Assembly: GCF_029210375.1 (NCBI RefSeq)
Contig: NZ_JARGER010000006.1
Location: forward strand, 1 to 64,000
DNA: 64,000 nt
Origin: Nocardioides sp. YIM 152315
Lineage (GTDB): Bacteria > Actinomycetota > Actinomycetes > Propionibacteriales > Nocardioidaceae
Reading direction: 5' to 3'
Shown here: piece by piece, positions 6,599 through 16,439 of the stretch
Numbering within the stretch: the stretch's first letter is position 1
How the letters are laid out: each line of letters begins with the position of its first letter
Position numbers and translations under genes: made by a program
Notes under the pieces: model-generated
Told to the model about the DNA's origin: nothing
Seen by the model: the letters and a program-made list of their open reading frames with translations, nothing else
Databases searched by the model: none

Positions 6599-8632
6599 AT
6601 GGGCGTGCTGCGCTGGGGCGACGTCGGACGGGCGGCCGTCGCGCTGGTCGGCGCCGTGCTCGGCGTCCTGATCGCCTCGTGGGTGGTGCCCAGCTTCGAC
6701 GTCGGCTCCTGGGAGGATGCCGTGCTCGCGGCCGTCCTGATCGCGCTGTGCGGCGTCGTGCTGCGCTTCGTGCTCGTGCGGGGCGCCGTGCTCCTCGGCT
6801 GGGTGGGCGCGGTGCTGGTCGGGCTGTTCGGGCAGGCGCTCGCCGTGTGGGTGGTCGTCTACGCCCCGCACGGCGGCGACGCCGCAGACCTCGGCTGGGC
6901 GCTGCTCGCGTCGTGGATCATCGCGGCCGTCTCGACGCTCTTCGGCTGGGTGGCCACCGCCGGCACCGACGACGCCGTCACCGCCTCGCTGCTCCGGCGC
7001 GCGCGGCGCCACCGGCACCCGATCGCGGACCCCGAGGTCCCGGGCATCGTGTTCGTGCAGGCGGACGGCGTGCCCTACCCCGTGCTCGACTGGTGCGTGC
7101 GCGCCGGGACGCTGCCGACGCTGTCGCGGTGGGTGCGCAGCGGCTCGCACCGCGCCGTCGAGTGGCGCCCGAGGCTGCCGGCGACCACCCCCGCCAGCCA
7201 GATGGGCATCCTGCACGGCACGATCGACGGCATCCCCGCCTTCCGCTGGGTCGACCGCCCGAGCGGCAAGGTCTACGTCGCCAACCGGCCGGCCGACGCC
7301 GCCGCGATCGAGGCGACCCACTCCGACGGTCGCGGCCTGCTCGTCGACGACGGCGTCTCGGTGAGCAACCTCTTCACCGGCGACGCGCCCACGGCGTACG
7401 CCACCATGAGCGCGATCGGCCGCGGCCAGGAGACCCGCGAGTCCCGCCGGATCATGTCGGAGTACCTCAGCCGTCCGGCCGGCTTCGCGCGCAGCATGTC
7501 GCGTGCGATCAGCGAGATCGGCCGCGAGCGCTTCCAGTCCGCCCGCGCGCGGCGCCGCGACATCCGGCCGCGCGTGCACCGCGGCTGGTCGTTCGCGATG
7601 GAGCGCGCGGCGCTCACCGGTGTCATCCGCGACCTCAACACCACGCTGGTCGCCGAGTCGATGCTCCGCGGCCGGCGCAGCATCTACGTCGACTACGTCG
7701 ACTACGACGCGGTCGCCCATCACGCCGGCATCCTGCAGCCGGAGTCACTGGACGCACTGGCCGGCATCGACGCCGTGCTCGCCCAGCTTGAGGCCGTCGC
7801 CGCGGTCGCACCCCGGAAGTACCACCTCGTCGTGCTCTCCGACCACGGCCAGTCGCAGGGTGCGATCTTCGCCGACCGGTACGGCGAGGACCTCGCGGCG
7901 GTCGTCACCCGGCTGACCGACTCGGCCGCGGTCGTCTCGGTCGAGAACGCCGAGGGCAGCGGCTCGCTGCACTCGATGGTGGCCGGCGGCGCCGGCGACG
8001 ACACCGTCCTGGGGCGAGCCCTCCGCCGGGCCGCGGCGCGCGCGTCCGACCGGGTCGCCGCGGAGACGTTCGAGACCCGCAACCCGGGCAAGGAGCAGCA
8101 GTTCCTGGTCTTCGGGTCCGGCAACCTGGGGCTCGTGTACGTCGCGGGCGAGCGGCACCGGCTCACGATCGACGAGCTCGCCCTGCGCTTCCCGGCGCTG
8201 GTTCCCGGGCTCGTGGACCACCCGGGCGTCGGCTTCGTGGTCGTCGAGTCCGCCGAGCACGGTCCGGTGGCGATCGGCGCGGCGGGCGAGCACCGCGTGC
8301 GCGACGGGATCGTCGTCGGCGACGACCCGCTCGCGGCGTACGGCGCCCACGCCGCCGGCTTCGTGCTCCGCGCCGCCACCATGGCGGAGGCGCCGGACAT
8401 CTACGTCAACAGCCTGATCGACGACCTCGACGAGGTGGCGGCGTTCGAGGGGCTGGTCGCCTGCCACGGCGGGCTCGGCGGCTGGCAGGACCGCGGCATG
8501 GTGGTGCACCCCGTCGACCTGGAGATGCCCGAGCAGATGGTCGTGGGCGCCGACGCCCTGCACCGGGTGCTCGTCGGCTGGCAGGAGCAGCTGGGCCACC
8601 GCGCCGCGCTCCGCGAGGGGGCGAACCCGTGA
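6599..8632 (+). CDS. Membrane protein: phage-holin-4-like N-terminus fused to alkaline-phosphatase-superfamily phosphodiesterase
   Basis: A 677-residue fusion. Residues about 8-130 hold four hydrophobic segments, like the actinobacterial phage-holin-4 superfamily membrane domain. From about 145 an alkaline-phosphatase-superfamily domain begins: the metal motif IVFVQADGVP (about 149-158), a putative nucleophile in TTPASQMGILHG (about 199-210), a metal ligand region YVDYDAVAHHAG, and VVLSDHGQSQG (about 417-427). This suggests a membrane-tethered phosphodiesterase or phosphatase acting on lipid or nucleotide substrates. The start codon lies only 9 bp after the MITE-like element, so the ribosome site and promoter probably come from the element. 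The stop overlaps the next start (GTGA). Confidence 0.78.
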   Translation: MGVLRWGDVGRAAVALVGAVLGVLIASWVVPSFDVGSWEDAVLAAVLIALCGVVLRFVLVRGAVLLGWVGAVLVGLFGQALAVWVVVYAPHGGDAADLGWALLASWIIAAVSTLFGWVATAGTDDAVTASLLRRARRHRHPIADPEVPGIVFVQADGVPYPVLDWCVRAGTLPTLSRWVRSGSHRAVEWRPRLPATTPASQMGILHGTIDGIPAFRWVDRPSGKVYVANRPADAAAIEATHSDGRGLLVDDGVSVSNLFTGDAPTAYATMSAIGRGQETRESRRIMSEYLSRPAGFARSMSRAISEIGRERFQSARARRRDIRPRVHRGWSFAMERAALTGVIRDLNTTLVAESMLRGRRSIYVDYVDYDAVAHHAGILQPESLDALAGIDAVLAQLEAVAAVAPRKYHLVVLSDHGQSQGAIFADRYGEDLAAVVTRLTDSAAVVSVENAEGSGSLHSMVAGGAGDDTVLGRALRRAAARASDRVAAETFETRNPGKEQQFLVFGSGNLGLVYVAGERHRLTIDELALRFPALVPGLVDHPGVGFVVVESAEHGPVAIGAAGEHRVRDGIVVGDDPLAAYGAHAAGFVLRAATMAEAPDIYVNSLIDDLDEVAAFEGLVACHGGLGGWQDRGMVVHPVDLEMPEQMVVGADALHRVLVGWQEQLGHRAALREGANP

Positions 8633-11016
8633 GCGCCTCGCCGGGCACCACCACCGTCGCGCCACGGGCGGGCCGGCGCCGGATCACGGCAGGCTTCTTC
8701 GTCGCCGGCACCGGATCCCGGTCCCGACGGCCGATCGACGTCGCGCTCGCGGTCGTCGGCCTGCTCGTCGCCCTCGGCTGCGCCCGCGCCGCCGCCCACC
8801 GGGGCCTGCTCGACGGCGCCGTGCGTGGCGTCGCCGACGACCTGCCGCGCTGGGCGACCGCGCTGTTCGACGCGGCCTACGCGCTCGGCTCGGTCTACGC
8901 GATCGGCGTCGTCGTCGCCGTCGTCCTCACCGCGCCGCGACGGGGCCGGCTGCCGTTCGCCGTGCTGGTGGCCGTCGGCGCGGCCGTGGGCGGCGCGATC
9001 GTGGCGTCGTACCTCGCCGGCGCCGGGCTCCCCGAGGTCGACCCGGGACCGGTGCGCAGCGGCTCCCCGCACGGCTTCCCGACTCTGCGCGTCGCGGTGG
9101 TCACGGCCGTCCTGATGGTGCTGCGGCCGTTCGTGGTCGTCTCGCTGCGGCGCTTCCACGTCGCCGTGGTCGGGGTGCAGTGCGTGGCCGCGTGGGCGAT
9201 CGGCATCGCCGGCCCCACCGACGTCCTGGGGGCGCTCGCGATCGGCATCGCCGCCGCCGGACTGACCCTCGTGATCGTCGGGTCCCCGGCGGGCCATCCC
9301 AGCCTGCACCAGGTGGCGGCCACCCTCGCCCAGCTCGGCATCGAGGTGACGGGGCTCCGTTTCGCCGCACGCCAGCCGTGGGGCGCGCGCATCCTGTACG
9401 CCGCCGCGGCCGACGGTCGACCGCTGCTGGTCAAGGTCTACGGGCGCGACGCCACCGATGCCCGGCTCGCGGCGCGCTGGTGGCGCACGCTGCTCTACCG
9501 CGACCAGTCCGCGCCCGGGGCGACCCGGCTCCAGCTGGTCGAGCACGAGGCACTGCTGACGGTGCTCGCGGAGCGGGCGGGCGTGCACGTCGACGAGCTG
9601 GTCGCCGCGGCCGAGAGCTCCGGCGACGCCGTCCTCGTGCTCGGCGCTCCGGCGCCGTCGCTGGAGGGTCGGGCGGAGGTCGACGACGAGACACTGCGCG
9701 CGGTCTGGGACGCCGTCGCCCGACTGCACGGCGCGGGGCTCGTCCACGGGGAGCTGACGCTCGCCCACGTCGCGATGACCGAGGGGCAGCCGGTGCTCTC
9801 GGAGTTCGGGTCCGGGGTCGTCGCCGCCGACGCCGTCGAGCGCGCGCGGGACGTCGCCGTGCTCCTCAGCAGTCAGGCCCTGGTCGCCGGCCCCGAGCGC
9901 GCCGTCGCCGCGGCGCTCGCCGGGATCGGCACCGACGCGGTCGCCTCGGCTCAGCCGTACCTCCAGCGCGCGGCGATGCCGAGGTCGCTGGGCGGGCCGG
10001 GACTCAAGTCCGTGCTGCCGGCGCTCAGCACGGCGATCACCGAGCGCACCGGCACCCCACCGCCCGAGCCGGCCGAGATCGTCCGCATCCGCTGGCGCGA
10101 CCTCCTGCAGACCGGCTTGATCCTGTTCGCGGCGTACGCCCTGCTCACCACGCTGGTCGAGCTCGACTGGGGCACGGTCTGGGACACGTGGCGCAACGCC
10201 ACGTGGAGCTGGGTCGTCATCGGCCTCGTCGTCGCCCAGGCGACGTCGTTCGCCGACGCCGCGACCGCGATGACGACCGTGCGCACGCGGCTGCCCCTGG
10301 TCCCCCTGGTGCAGCTGCAGTACGCCGTGAAGACCGTCGGGCTCGCGATCTCGGCCACGCTCGGCCGAGTGGCGCTCTACACGGCGTTCCTGCGCCGCTT
10401 CGGCGAGGGCCCCGCGACCGCCGTCACCGCCAGCGCCCTCGACTCCTTCGCCGGCGCGGTGGCCAACGTCGTGGTCGTCCTGGTCGCGGTGCTGCTGGCC
10501 TCGAGCATGCCGGACGTCGAGCTCTCGGGGCCGGGCAACCTCGACCGGATCATCGTGCTGTTCGTGATCGCGGTCGCGCTGTCGGCACTGGCGGTCGCGC
10601 TGGTGGCCAGGCTCCGCAGGCACGTGGTCACGGCGGTGCGCAGCGCGTGGTCGTCGCTGCGGGTCGTGACCGACAGCCCGACCCGCGCCCTCGGCCTCTT
10701 CGGCACCAACCTCGCGTCGCTGATGATCACCGCGGTCGCGATGTGGTGCATGGTCGAGGGCCTGCAGCCGTCGCTGCCCTACGCCACCGTCCTCTTCGTG
10801 ACGGCGGCCGCCGCCCTCTTCGCGAGCATCATCCCGGTGCCGGGCAACGTCGGCGTCGGCGAGGCCGCGATCGCCGCCGGCCTGGTCGCCGTCGGCGTCG
10901 ACAGCGGACCGGCGTTCGCCATCGCGGTGACGCAGCGACTCGCCACGTCGTACCTGCCGCCCGTCTACGGTGCCTGGGCGCTGCGCTGGCTGCGCAGGGA
11001 GGAGTACATCGACTGA
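8629..11016 (+). CDS. Multidomain membrane protein: PAP2-like region, kinase-like domain and LPG-synthase-type flippase domain
   Basis: A 795-residue protein coupled to the upstream gene by a GTGA overlap. Residues about 35-220 are membrane segments, with a PAP2-like GSPHGFPTLR region. Residues about 240-430 resemble an aminoglycoside-kinase or ABC1-type fold (LVKVYGRD; LHGAGLVHGELTLAHV, like a degenerate catalytic loop). Residues about 490-790 are a lysylphosphatidylglycerol-synthase transmembrane (UPF0104/AglD-like) domain with VPGNVGVGEAAIAAGL near the end. Similar fusions occur in actinobacteria as putative lipid or polyprenyl-phosphate flippases. With the upstream phosphodiesterase this suggests a lipid-modification pair of unknown substrate. 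The kinase-like part lacks the usual HxDxxxxN (HGELTLAH), so it may be inactive. Confidence 0.75.
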   Translation: MSASPGTTTVAPRAGRRRITAGFFVAGTGSRSRRPIDVALAVVGLLVALGCARAAAHRGLLDGAVRGVADDLPRWATALFDAAYALGSVYAIGVVVAVVLTAPRRGRLPFAVLVAVGAAVGGAIVASYLAGAGLPEVDPGPVRSGSPHGFPTLRVAVVTAVLMVLRPFVVVSLRRFHVAVVGVQCVAAWAIGIAGPTDVLGALAIGIAAAGLTLVIVGSPAGHPSLHQVAATLAQLGIEVTGLRFAARQPWGARILYAAAADGRPLLVKVYGRDATDARLAARWWRTLLYRDQSAPGATRLQLVEHEALLTVLAERAGVHVDELVAAAESSGDAVLVLGAPAPSLEGRAEVDDETLRAVWDAVARLHGAGLVHGELTLAHVAMTEGQPVLSEFGSGVVAADAVERARDVAVLLSSQALVAGPERAVAAALAGIGTDAVASAQPYLQRAAMPRSLGGPGLKSVLPALSTAITERTGTPPPEPAEIVRIRWRDLLQTGLILFAAYALLTTLVELDWGTVWDTWRNATWSWVVIGLVVAQATSFADAATAMTTVRTRLPLVPLVQLQYAVKTVGLAISATLGRVALYTAFLRRFGEGPATAVTASALDSFAGAVANVVVVLVAVLLASSMPDVELSGPGNLDRIIVLFVIAVALSALAVALVARLRRHVVTAVRSAWSSLRVVTDSPTRALGLFGTNLASLMITAVAMWCMVEGLQPSLPYATVLFVTAAAALFASIIPVPGNVGVGEAAIAAGLVAVGVDSGPAFAIAVTQRLATSYLPPVYGAWALRWLRREEYID

Positions 11017-11067
11017 CGGCCCGACCCCCGCCGCCGCCCGTGCCGACCTGTCGCTAGGCTCGCGCTA

Positions 11068-11084
11068 TTGCAACCTGATTGCAA
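11068..11084. promoter_or_regulatory. TTGCAA-N5-TTGCAA dyad upstream of the ABC transporter operon
   Basis: Two copies of the self-complementary hexamer TTGCAA are separated by five bases, making a 17-bp dyad 16 bp upstream of the GTG at 11101. The position and symmetry suit a metal-responsive repressor site. It does not match the DtxR/IdeR or Zur boxes that I know, so the regulator is unknown. Confidence 0.5.
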
Positions 11085-11100
11085 CAAGCGAGGAGGGTCA

Positions 11101-12207
11101 GTGGCGTCGGACACCGCCGTCAGACCGGCGACCGGGCAGCCGACTCCCCCGGACGTGTTGGGGCTGCGGGCGAGCCGACGGCGTACGACGCTCTGGCTCG
11201 TCGGCCTGACGCTCGGCCTGGTCGCGACGGTCGTGGTGGGCGTCGGCGTCGGTGCGTTCTCGGTGCCGGCCGGCACGGTCGCGCAGGTGATCGGCCACCA
11301 CCTGGTGGGGTGGCCGGCCGAGCGCACCTGGAGCGCGCCGGCCGACGCGATCGTGTGGCAGGTGCGGTTGCCACGGGTAGTCCTCGGCGCGCTGGTGGGG
11401 GCCGGGCTGGCGATCTGCGGTGTCGCCCTGCAGGCGATGGTGCGCAACGTGCTGGCCGACCCCTACCTCCTCGGCGTCAACTCGGGCGCCTCCAGCGGCG
11501 CGGCCGCGGCGATCCTCTTCGGCGTCGGCGTCGGCTATGTCGAGTACGCCCTGCAGGCCACGGCCTTCCTCGGTGCTCTCGCCGCCTCGCTCCTGGTGTT
11601 CCTGGTCGCGCGGAGCGCCGGGCGGGTCACCTCGATCCGTCTGCTCCTCGCGGGCGTCGCGGTCGGCTACGCGCTCTACGCACTCACCAGCTTCCTGATC
11701 TTCGCCTCCGGCTCGGCGGAGGGCGCCCGGTCGGTGATGTTCTGGCTGCTCGGGTCCCTCGCCCTGGCCCAGTGGAACGTGCCGCTGGCGATCGTGGCGG
11801 TCGTCGTCGTGGGTGCGGTCGTGCTGCTGACGGCCTGGGGTCGTCGGCTCGACGCCCTCTCGATCGGTGACGAGACCGCCCACACGCTCGGCGTGCGACC
11901 GGAGCGATTCCGGCTCGTCCTGCTCGTCGTCGTGGCGCTGTGCGTCGGGGTGGTCGTGTCCGCCTCGGGGAGCATCGGGTTCGTCGGCCTGGTGGTGCCG
12001 CACCTCGCCCGCCGCGCCGTGGGCGGGCGGCACGTCCGCGTCGTCGTGGTCGCCGCCCCGATGGGCGCGATCCTGCTGATCTGGGCCGACGTCCTCGCCC
12101 GCACGCTCTTCGCGCCCCAGGAGATCCCGATCGGGATCATCACCTCCCTGGTCGGCGCGCCGTTCCTCCTCGTCCTCATCCGCCGGCTGCACGCGACCAG
12201 CGCGTAG
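11101..12207 (+). CDS. FecCD/BtuC-type ABC transporter permease
   Basis: A 368-residue permease of the iron-siderophore/cobalamin family, with about ten hydrophobic segments after a 25-residue cytoplasmic tail. Family signatures are LPRVVLGALVGAGLAICGVALQ (about 84-104), NVLADPYLLGVNSGA (about 112-126) and GFVGLVVPHLARR (about 295-307), which contacts the ATPase. The GTG at 11101 is chosen because GAGGAGGG precedes it by a few bases; the longer ATG-started frame begins inside the TTGCAA dyad. It is followed by a lipoprotein, an ATPase and a methyltransferase. Substrate could be corrinoid, iron chelate or another metal complex. Confidence 0.85.
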   Translation: MASDTAVRPATGQPTPPDVLGLRASRRRTTLWLVGLTLGLVATVVVGVGVGAFSVPAGTVAQVIGHHLVGWPAERTWSAPADAIVWQVRLPRVVLGALVGAGLAICGVALQAMVRNVLADPYLLGVNSGASSGAAAAILFGVGVGYVEYALQATAFLGALAASLLVFLVARSAGRVTSIRLLLAGVAVGYALYALTSFLIFASGSAEGARSVMFWLLGSLALAQWNVPLAIVAVVVVGAVVLLTAWGRRLDALSIGDETAHTLGVRPERFRLVLLVVVALCVGVVVSASGSIGFVGLVVPHLARRAVGGRHVRVVVVAAPMGAILLIWADVLARTLFAPQEIPIGIITSLVGAPFLLVLIRRLHATSA

Positions 12208-12256
12208 CCCACGTCCACACCGCCGTCTCACACCGCCCTCGACCAGAAGGAGACCC

Positions 12257-13248
12257 GTGTCCCTCGTCTCGCCCCGCCTCGTGGCCGCCACCCTGCTGCT
12301 CGCCGCCGGCCTGACCGCCTGCGGCGCCGACACCGACGACCGCGAGCCGACCTCGGCCGCCACCGGCAGCTATCCGGTGACCGTCGAGAACTGCGGTGCC
12401 GAGGTCACCTTCGATCGGGCGCCGGAGAGCGTGGTGCTGCTGAAGAGCTCGTCGGTGCCGTTCCTGCACGAGCTCGGGGTGATGGACCGGGTGACCGCCC
12501 GGGCGGGCCAGTACCCCGCGGAGTACTACGACGACGAGACCCTCGCCGAGCTCGACGAGATCCCGCTGCTGACCGACGAGCTCGACAGCAGCGGCCACCT
12601 CCAGATCTCCAAGGAGGTCGTGATCGGCGAGGAGCCCGACCTCGTGCTCGGCGAGGTCGACAATCTCTCTCGCGCGACCCTCGACGCCGTCGACATCCCC
12701 CTGATCGAGGAGCCCGCGCTGTGCGAGCAGGGTGTCGACGAGCCCGGCTTCGACGACGTGTACGCGCAGCTCGAGGTCTACGGCAAGGTCTTCGGCCGCG
12801 AGGCCGAGGCCGACGCGGCGATCGCCGACCTGCAGGACGACCTCGCCGAGGTCGAGGCCGAGGTGGGTGAGCCGTCCGGCCGCACCGCCGCCGTGCTCTA
12901 CCCGACCGTGGGCGGCGGCACGACGTACGCCTACGGCACCCAGAGCATGGCGCAGCCGCAGCTCGAGGCGGCCGGGTTCGAGAACGTCTTCGACGACGTC
13001 GACGAGCGCGTCTTCGAGGTCACGCTCGAGGAGCTGCTCGGCCGGGACCCCGACGTGCTCGTCCTGCTCTACAGCGAGGGCGACCCGGCCGAGGTCGAGG
13101 ACGCGATCACGACGCTGCCCGGCGCCGAGGAGCTGACCGCCGTGCGCCACGGCGACGTCATGGCCCAGCTCTTCAACTTCACCGAGCCGCCGACCCCACT
13201 CTCCGTCGACGGGCTCGAGCGGATCGTCGAGCGCTTCGGCTCCGGCAC

Positions 13249-13252
<4 letters not shown>
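12257..13252 (+). CDS. ABC transporter substrate-binding lipoprotein (BtuF/FecB type)
   Basis: A 331-residue solute-binding protein with a lipoprotein signal (lipobox LTAC, Cys about 22) and a type III periplasmic-binding fold. The family pattern shows as VTVENCGAEVTFDRAPESVV, where iron-siderophore binders carry the same phrase, and as a C-terminal LSVDGLERIVERF. Acidic residues are unusually dense and several His/Cys residues occur. AAGGAG precedes the GTG start. The stop overlaps the ATPase start (GTGA). It should deliver a chelated metal or corrinoid to the permease encoded upstream; the ligand is not determined by sequence. Confidence 0.85.
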
Positions 13253-14033
<781 letters not shown>

Positions 14034-14037
<4 letters not shown>

Positions 14038-14741
14038 ACCATGGCCTGCAGGACACGATCAACGACTACTGGACCGACCGCGCGCCGTCGTACGACGCCT
14101 ACCAGCAGCGCCCCGAGCGGCGCGACCTCGACGTCGAGGCATGGGGCAGGGTGTGGTCCGGGGCGCTCCCCGCAGCCCCCGCCGACGTGCTCGACGTCGG
14201 CACCGGCAGCGGCCACGTCGCCTGCCTGCTCGCCGCCCTCGGCCACCGCGTCACCGGCATCGACCTCGCCGACGGCATGCTCGAGATCGCCCGCGCGCAC
14301 GCGGCGACGATGACCGGCCCGCCCCGCATCCTGGCCGGCGACGCGGTCGCGCCCGACTTCCCGCAGGCGTCGTACGACGCCGTGGTCGGCCGCTACGTGA
14401 TGTGGACGCTGCGCGACCCCGCCGCCGCGGTCGCCAACTGGGTCCGGCTGCTCCGGCCCAGTGGCGTCGTGGCGATGGTCGACAGCACGTGGTTCACCGA
14501 CGGCCTCGGCAGCCTCTACGGCGACCGGCCCGACGCCGCGCTCCCCCTGGCCGACGCGCAGAGCATCGACGCCACCGCCGACGTGCTCCGCCGGGCGGGG
14601 CTCCTCGACGTGACGGTGACGCCGCTCGAGGAGGTCTTCGAGCTCGACCGGTCCCACGGCGTCGCGCCGGGACACGACGTCCAGCTCCAGTTCCTTGTCA
14701 CCGGGCGGCGCGGTCGTCGACCCGGCGACCGGGCTTGGTAG
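14034..14741 (+). CDS. Class I SAM-dependent methyltransferase coupled to the ABC transporter
   Basis: A 235-residue methyltransferase. Motif I is VLDVGTGSGHVACLLAALG (about 53-71), followed by VTGIDLADGMLEIAR (motif II) and the post-motif DAVVGRYVMWTL. Methyltransferase_11/25 is the likely family. It is the last gene of the transporter operon, joined by an ATGA overlap, and a cobalamin riboswitch starts within a few bases of its stop. The tight coupling suggests it modifies the imported ligand, or a corrinoid or metallophore, but no known pathway assigns the substrate. Confidence 0.78.
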
Positions 14742-14749
14742 CGTCCTTC

Positions 14750-14925
14750 TCGCCAGTCGTGCCACCTCGGTGGTCAGGGAACCCGGTGCAACTCCGGGAC
14801 TGACGCGCAGCGGTGAGGGTGACGGGCGGGGCACTGCTGCCACTGGATCTCTCGAGGTCTGGGAAGGCGCTCCGCACCGGGTGATCCCGAGTCCGAAGAC
14901 CTGCTGGCCCTCACGGCAATCGCCG
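14750..14925 (+). ncRNA. Cobalamin riboswitch 1, upstream of cobG-cobH-cobIJ
   Basis: The leader has the B12-box features in order: GGGAACCCGGTGCAACTCCGGG with its stem, the core ACGCGCAGCGGTGA, then GCTGCCACTG, and CCGAGTCCGAAGACCTGCTGG. It lies between the methyltransferase stop and the GTG of cobG. Adenosylcobalamin binding to such RNAs represses the downstream genes. Confidence 0.92.
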
Positions 14926-14979
14926 CGAGGTACCCCGCGGGCTCCGCGCACGAGCCCCTGACCGCGGAGGACCGTCCTC

Positions 14980-15786
14980 GTGATCAGAGTCACCACCCGC
15001 ACCCGACCGGACCGATGCCCGGGCGCGCTCCGGCCCTGGCGGGCCGACGACGGCGACCTCGTCCGGCTCCGGCTGCCGGGCGGCCGCCTGACGGCGTCGA
15101 GCCTGCGCGCGCTGCACGAGGTCGCCACGACGTACGGCGACGGCCGCGTGCGCCTCACCCGCCGGGCGAACCTCCAGGTGCGCGGTCTCCCGCCGGTCAC
15201 CGACGAGATCGTCGCGGCCTTCGAGTCCACGGGTCTGCTCCCCTCGCGCACGCACGAGCTCACCCGCAACCTGATGGCCTCGCCGCAGACCGGGCTCGCC
15301 GGCGGCCGCGCCGACCTGCGACCGGTCGTCGCGGAGCTGGACCGGCTGCTCTGCGCCGACCCGGCGCTGGCGGCGCTGCCGGGTCGCTTCCTGTTCGTGC
15401 TCGACGACGGCCGCGGCGACCTGCTCGACCGGACCGCCGACCTCGGCCTGGTCGCGCTCGACCCGTCGTCGGCCCAGCTACGGATCGGCGACGCGTGGGC
15501 CGAGGTCGTCGCCCTCGCGGACGCACCGGCGAGGCTGGTCGGGCTCGCGACGGCCTTCCTGGCCGCGCGGACCTCGGAGTGGCACGTGTCCGAGCTGCCG
15601 GGGTCGCTGGCTCCCGCGGCATCGGCCGATCCGCGCGTGCCGGCGCCGGCACCGCCACTGCCGTACGGCGCGGTGCCGGGCGGCGAGCACGTGCCCGCGG
15701 TCGACGGCGTGATCGCGCCGGACCTGTCGCTCGGTGCGGGTGACCTGGTGGTCACGCCGTGGCGCGGCGTCCTGGTGCCGGCATGA
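14980..15786 (+). CDS. cobG: CobG-like precorrin-3B synthase, C-terminally truncated
   Basis: CobG oxygenates precorrin-3A before ring contraction in the aerobic pathway, using a [4Fe-4S] cluster. The 268-residue product has the N-terminal sulfite/nitrite reductase half-domain (GRVRLTRRANLQVRGL, about 50-65; LTRNLMASPQTGLAGGR, about 94-110). It stops right after TPWRGVLVPA, the point where full-length relatives enter the second half carrying the cluster cysteines. Only two cysteines remain (in DRCPG and RLLCADP) and neither lies in a cluster motif. The GTG start has GCGGAGG upstream. The stop overlaps cobH (ATGA), so the shortened form is built into the operon. It may be inactive or act with another protein. 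Confidence 0.75.
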   Translation: MIRVTTRTRPDRCPGALRPWRADDGDLVRLRLPGGRLTASSLRALHEVATTYGDGRVRLTRRANLQVRGLPPVTDEIVAAFESTGLLPSRTHELTRNLMASPQTGLAGGRADLRPVVAELDRLLCADPALAALPGRFLFVLDDGRGDLLDRTADLGLVALDPSSAQLRIGDAWAEVVALADAPARLVGLATAFLAARTSEWHVSELPGSLAPAASADPRVPAPAPPLPYGAVPGGEHVPAVDGVIAPDLSLGAGDLVVTPWRGVLVPA

Positions 15787-16439
15787 GGGCCCCGACACGC
15801 CGCTACGCGTACGTCGCCGACGGCTCGGCCATCTACGTCGACTCGTTCGCGACGATCCGGCGGGAGGCGCGGCTCGACGGCGTACCCGCCGACGCCGAGA
15901 AGCTGGCCGTCCGGATGATCCACGGCTCCGGCCAGACCGACCTCGTCGACGACCTCGTCATCCACCCGGGCGTCGTCGCCGCCGCGCGGTCGGCGCTGAT
16001 GCTCGGAGCCCCGGTCCTCGCCGACGCGCGGATGGTCGCGACGGGCATCACCGCCGGGCGGCTCCCGGCCGGCAACGAGGTGTGCTGCTTCCTGACCGAT
16101 CCCCGCGTGGCTGCGCTGGCGTCGGCGTGGGGCACGACGCGCACCGCCGCCGCGGTGTCGCTGTGGGAGCCGCTGCTCGCCGGGGCGGTCGTCGCGATCG
16201 GCAACGCCCCGACCGCGCTCTTCCACCTGCTCGAGATGCTCGTCGACGGCGCGCCGCGCCCCGCGGCGATCGTGGGCTGCCCGGTCGGGTTCATCGGCGC
16301 CGCCGAGTCGAAGCAGGCGCTGGCGTCCTTCGGGGCCGACCACGGGATCGACATCCCCTTCGTCACCGTCCACGGTCGGCGGGGCGGATCGGCGATGGCG
16401 TCGTCCGCCGTCAACGCGCTGGCCCAGGAGGAGGAGTGA
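15783..16439 (+). CDS. cobH: Precorrin-8X methylmutase CobH
   Basis: CobH moves the C11 methyl group to C12, making hydrogenobyrinate. The 218-residue product has the family pattern: IYVDSFATIRREA near the start, the catalytic histidine in VRMIHGSGQ (about His42), GAPVLADARMVATGI and PAAIVGCPVGFIGAAESK. Start ATG overlaps the cobG stop (ATGA); the longer frame starts upstream inside cobG. The stop overlaps cobIJ (GTGA). Confidence 0.93.
   Translation: MRAPTRRYAYVADGSAIYVDSFATIRREARLDGVPADAEKLAVRMIHGSGQTDLVDDLVIHPGVVAAARSALMLGAPVLADARMVATGITAGRLPAGNEVCCFLTDPRVAALASAWGTTRTAAAVSLWEPLLAGAVVAIGNAPTALFHLLEMLVDGAPRPAAIVGCPVGFIGAAESKQALASFGADHGIDIPFVTVHGRRGGSAMASSAVNALAQEEE

Noticed and set aside
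6422..7723. Minus-strand frame starting in the MITE-like element
   Set aside because: Low-complexity shadow of the holin-phosphodiesterase gene; the element part has no protein signature.
8401..10623. 740-codon minus-strand frame
   Set aside because: Arg/Gly/Asp-rich shadow of the multidomain membrane protein.
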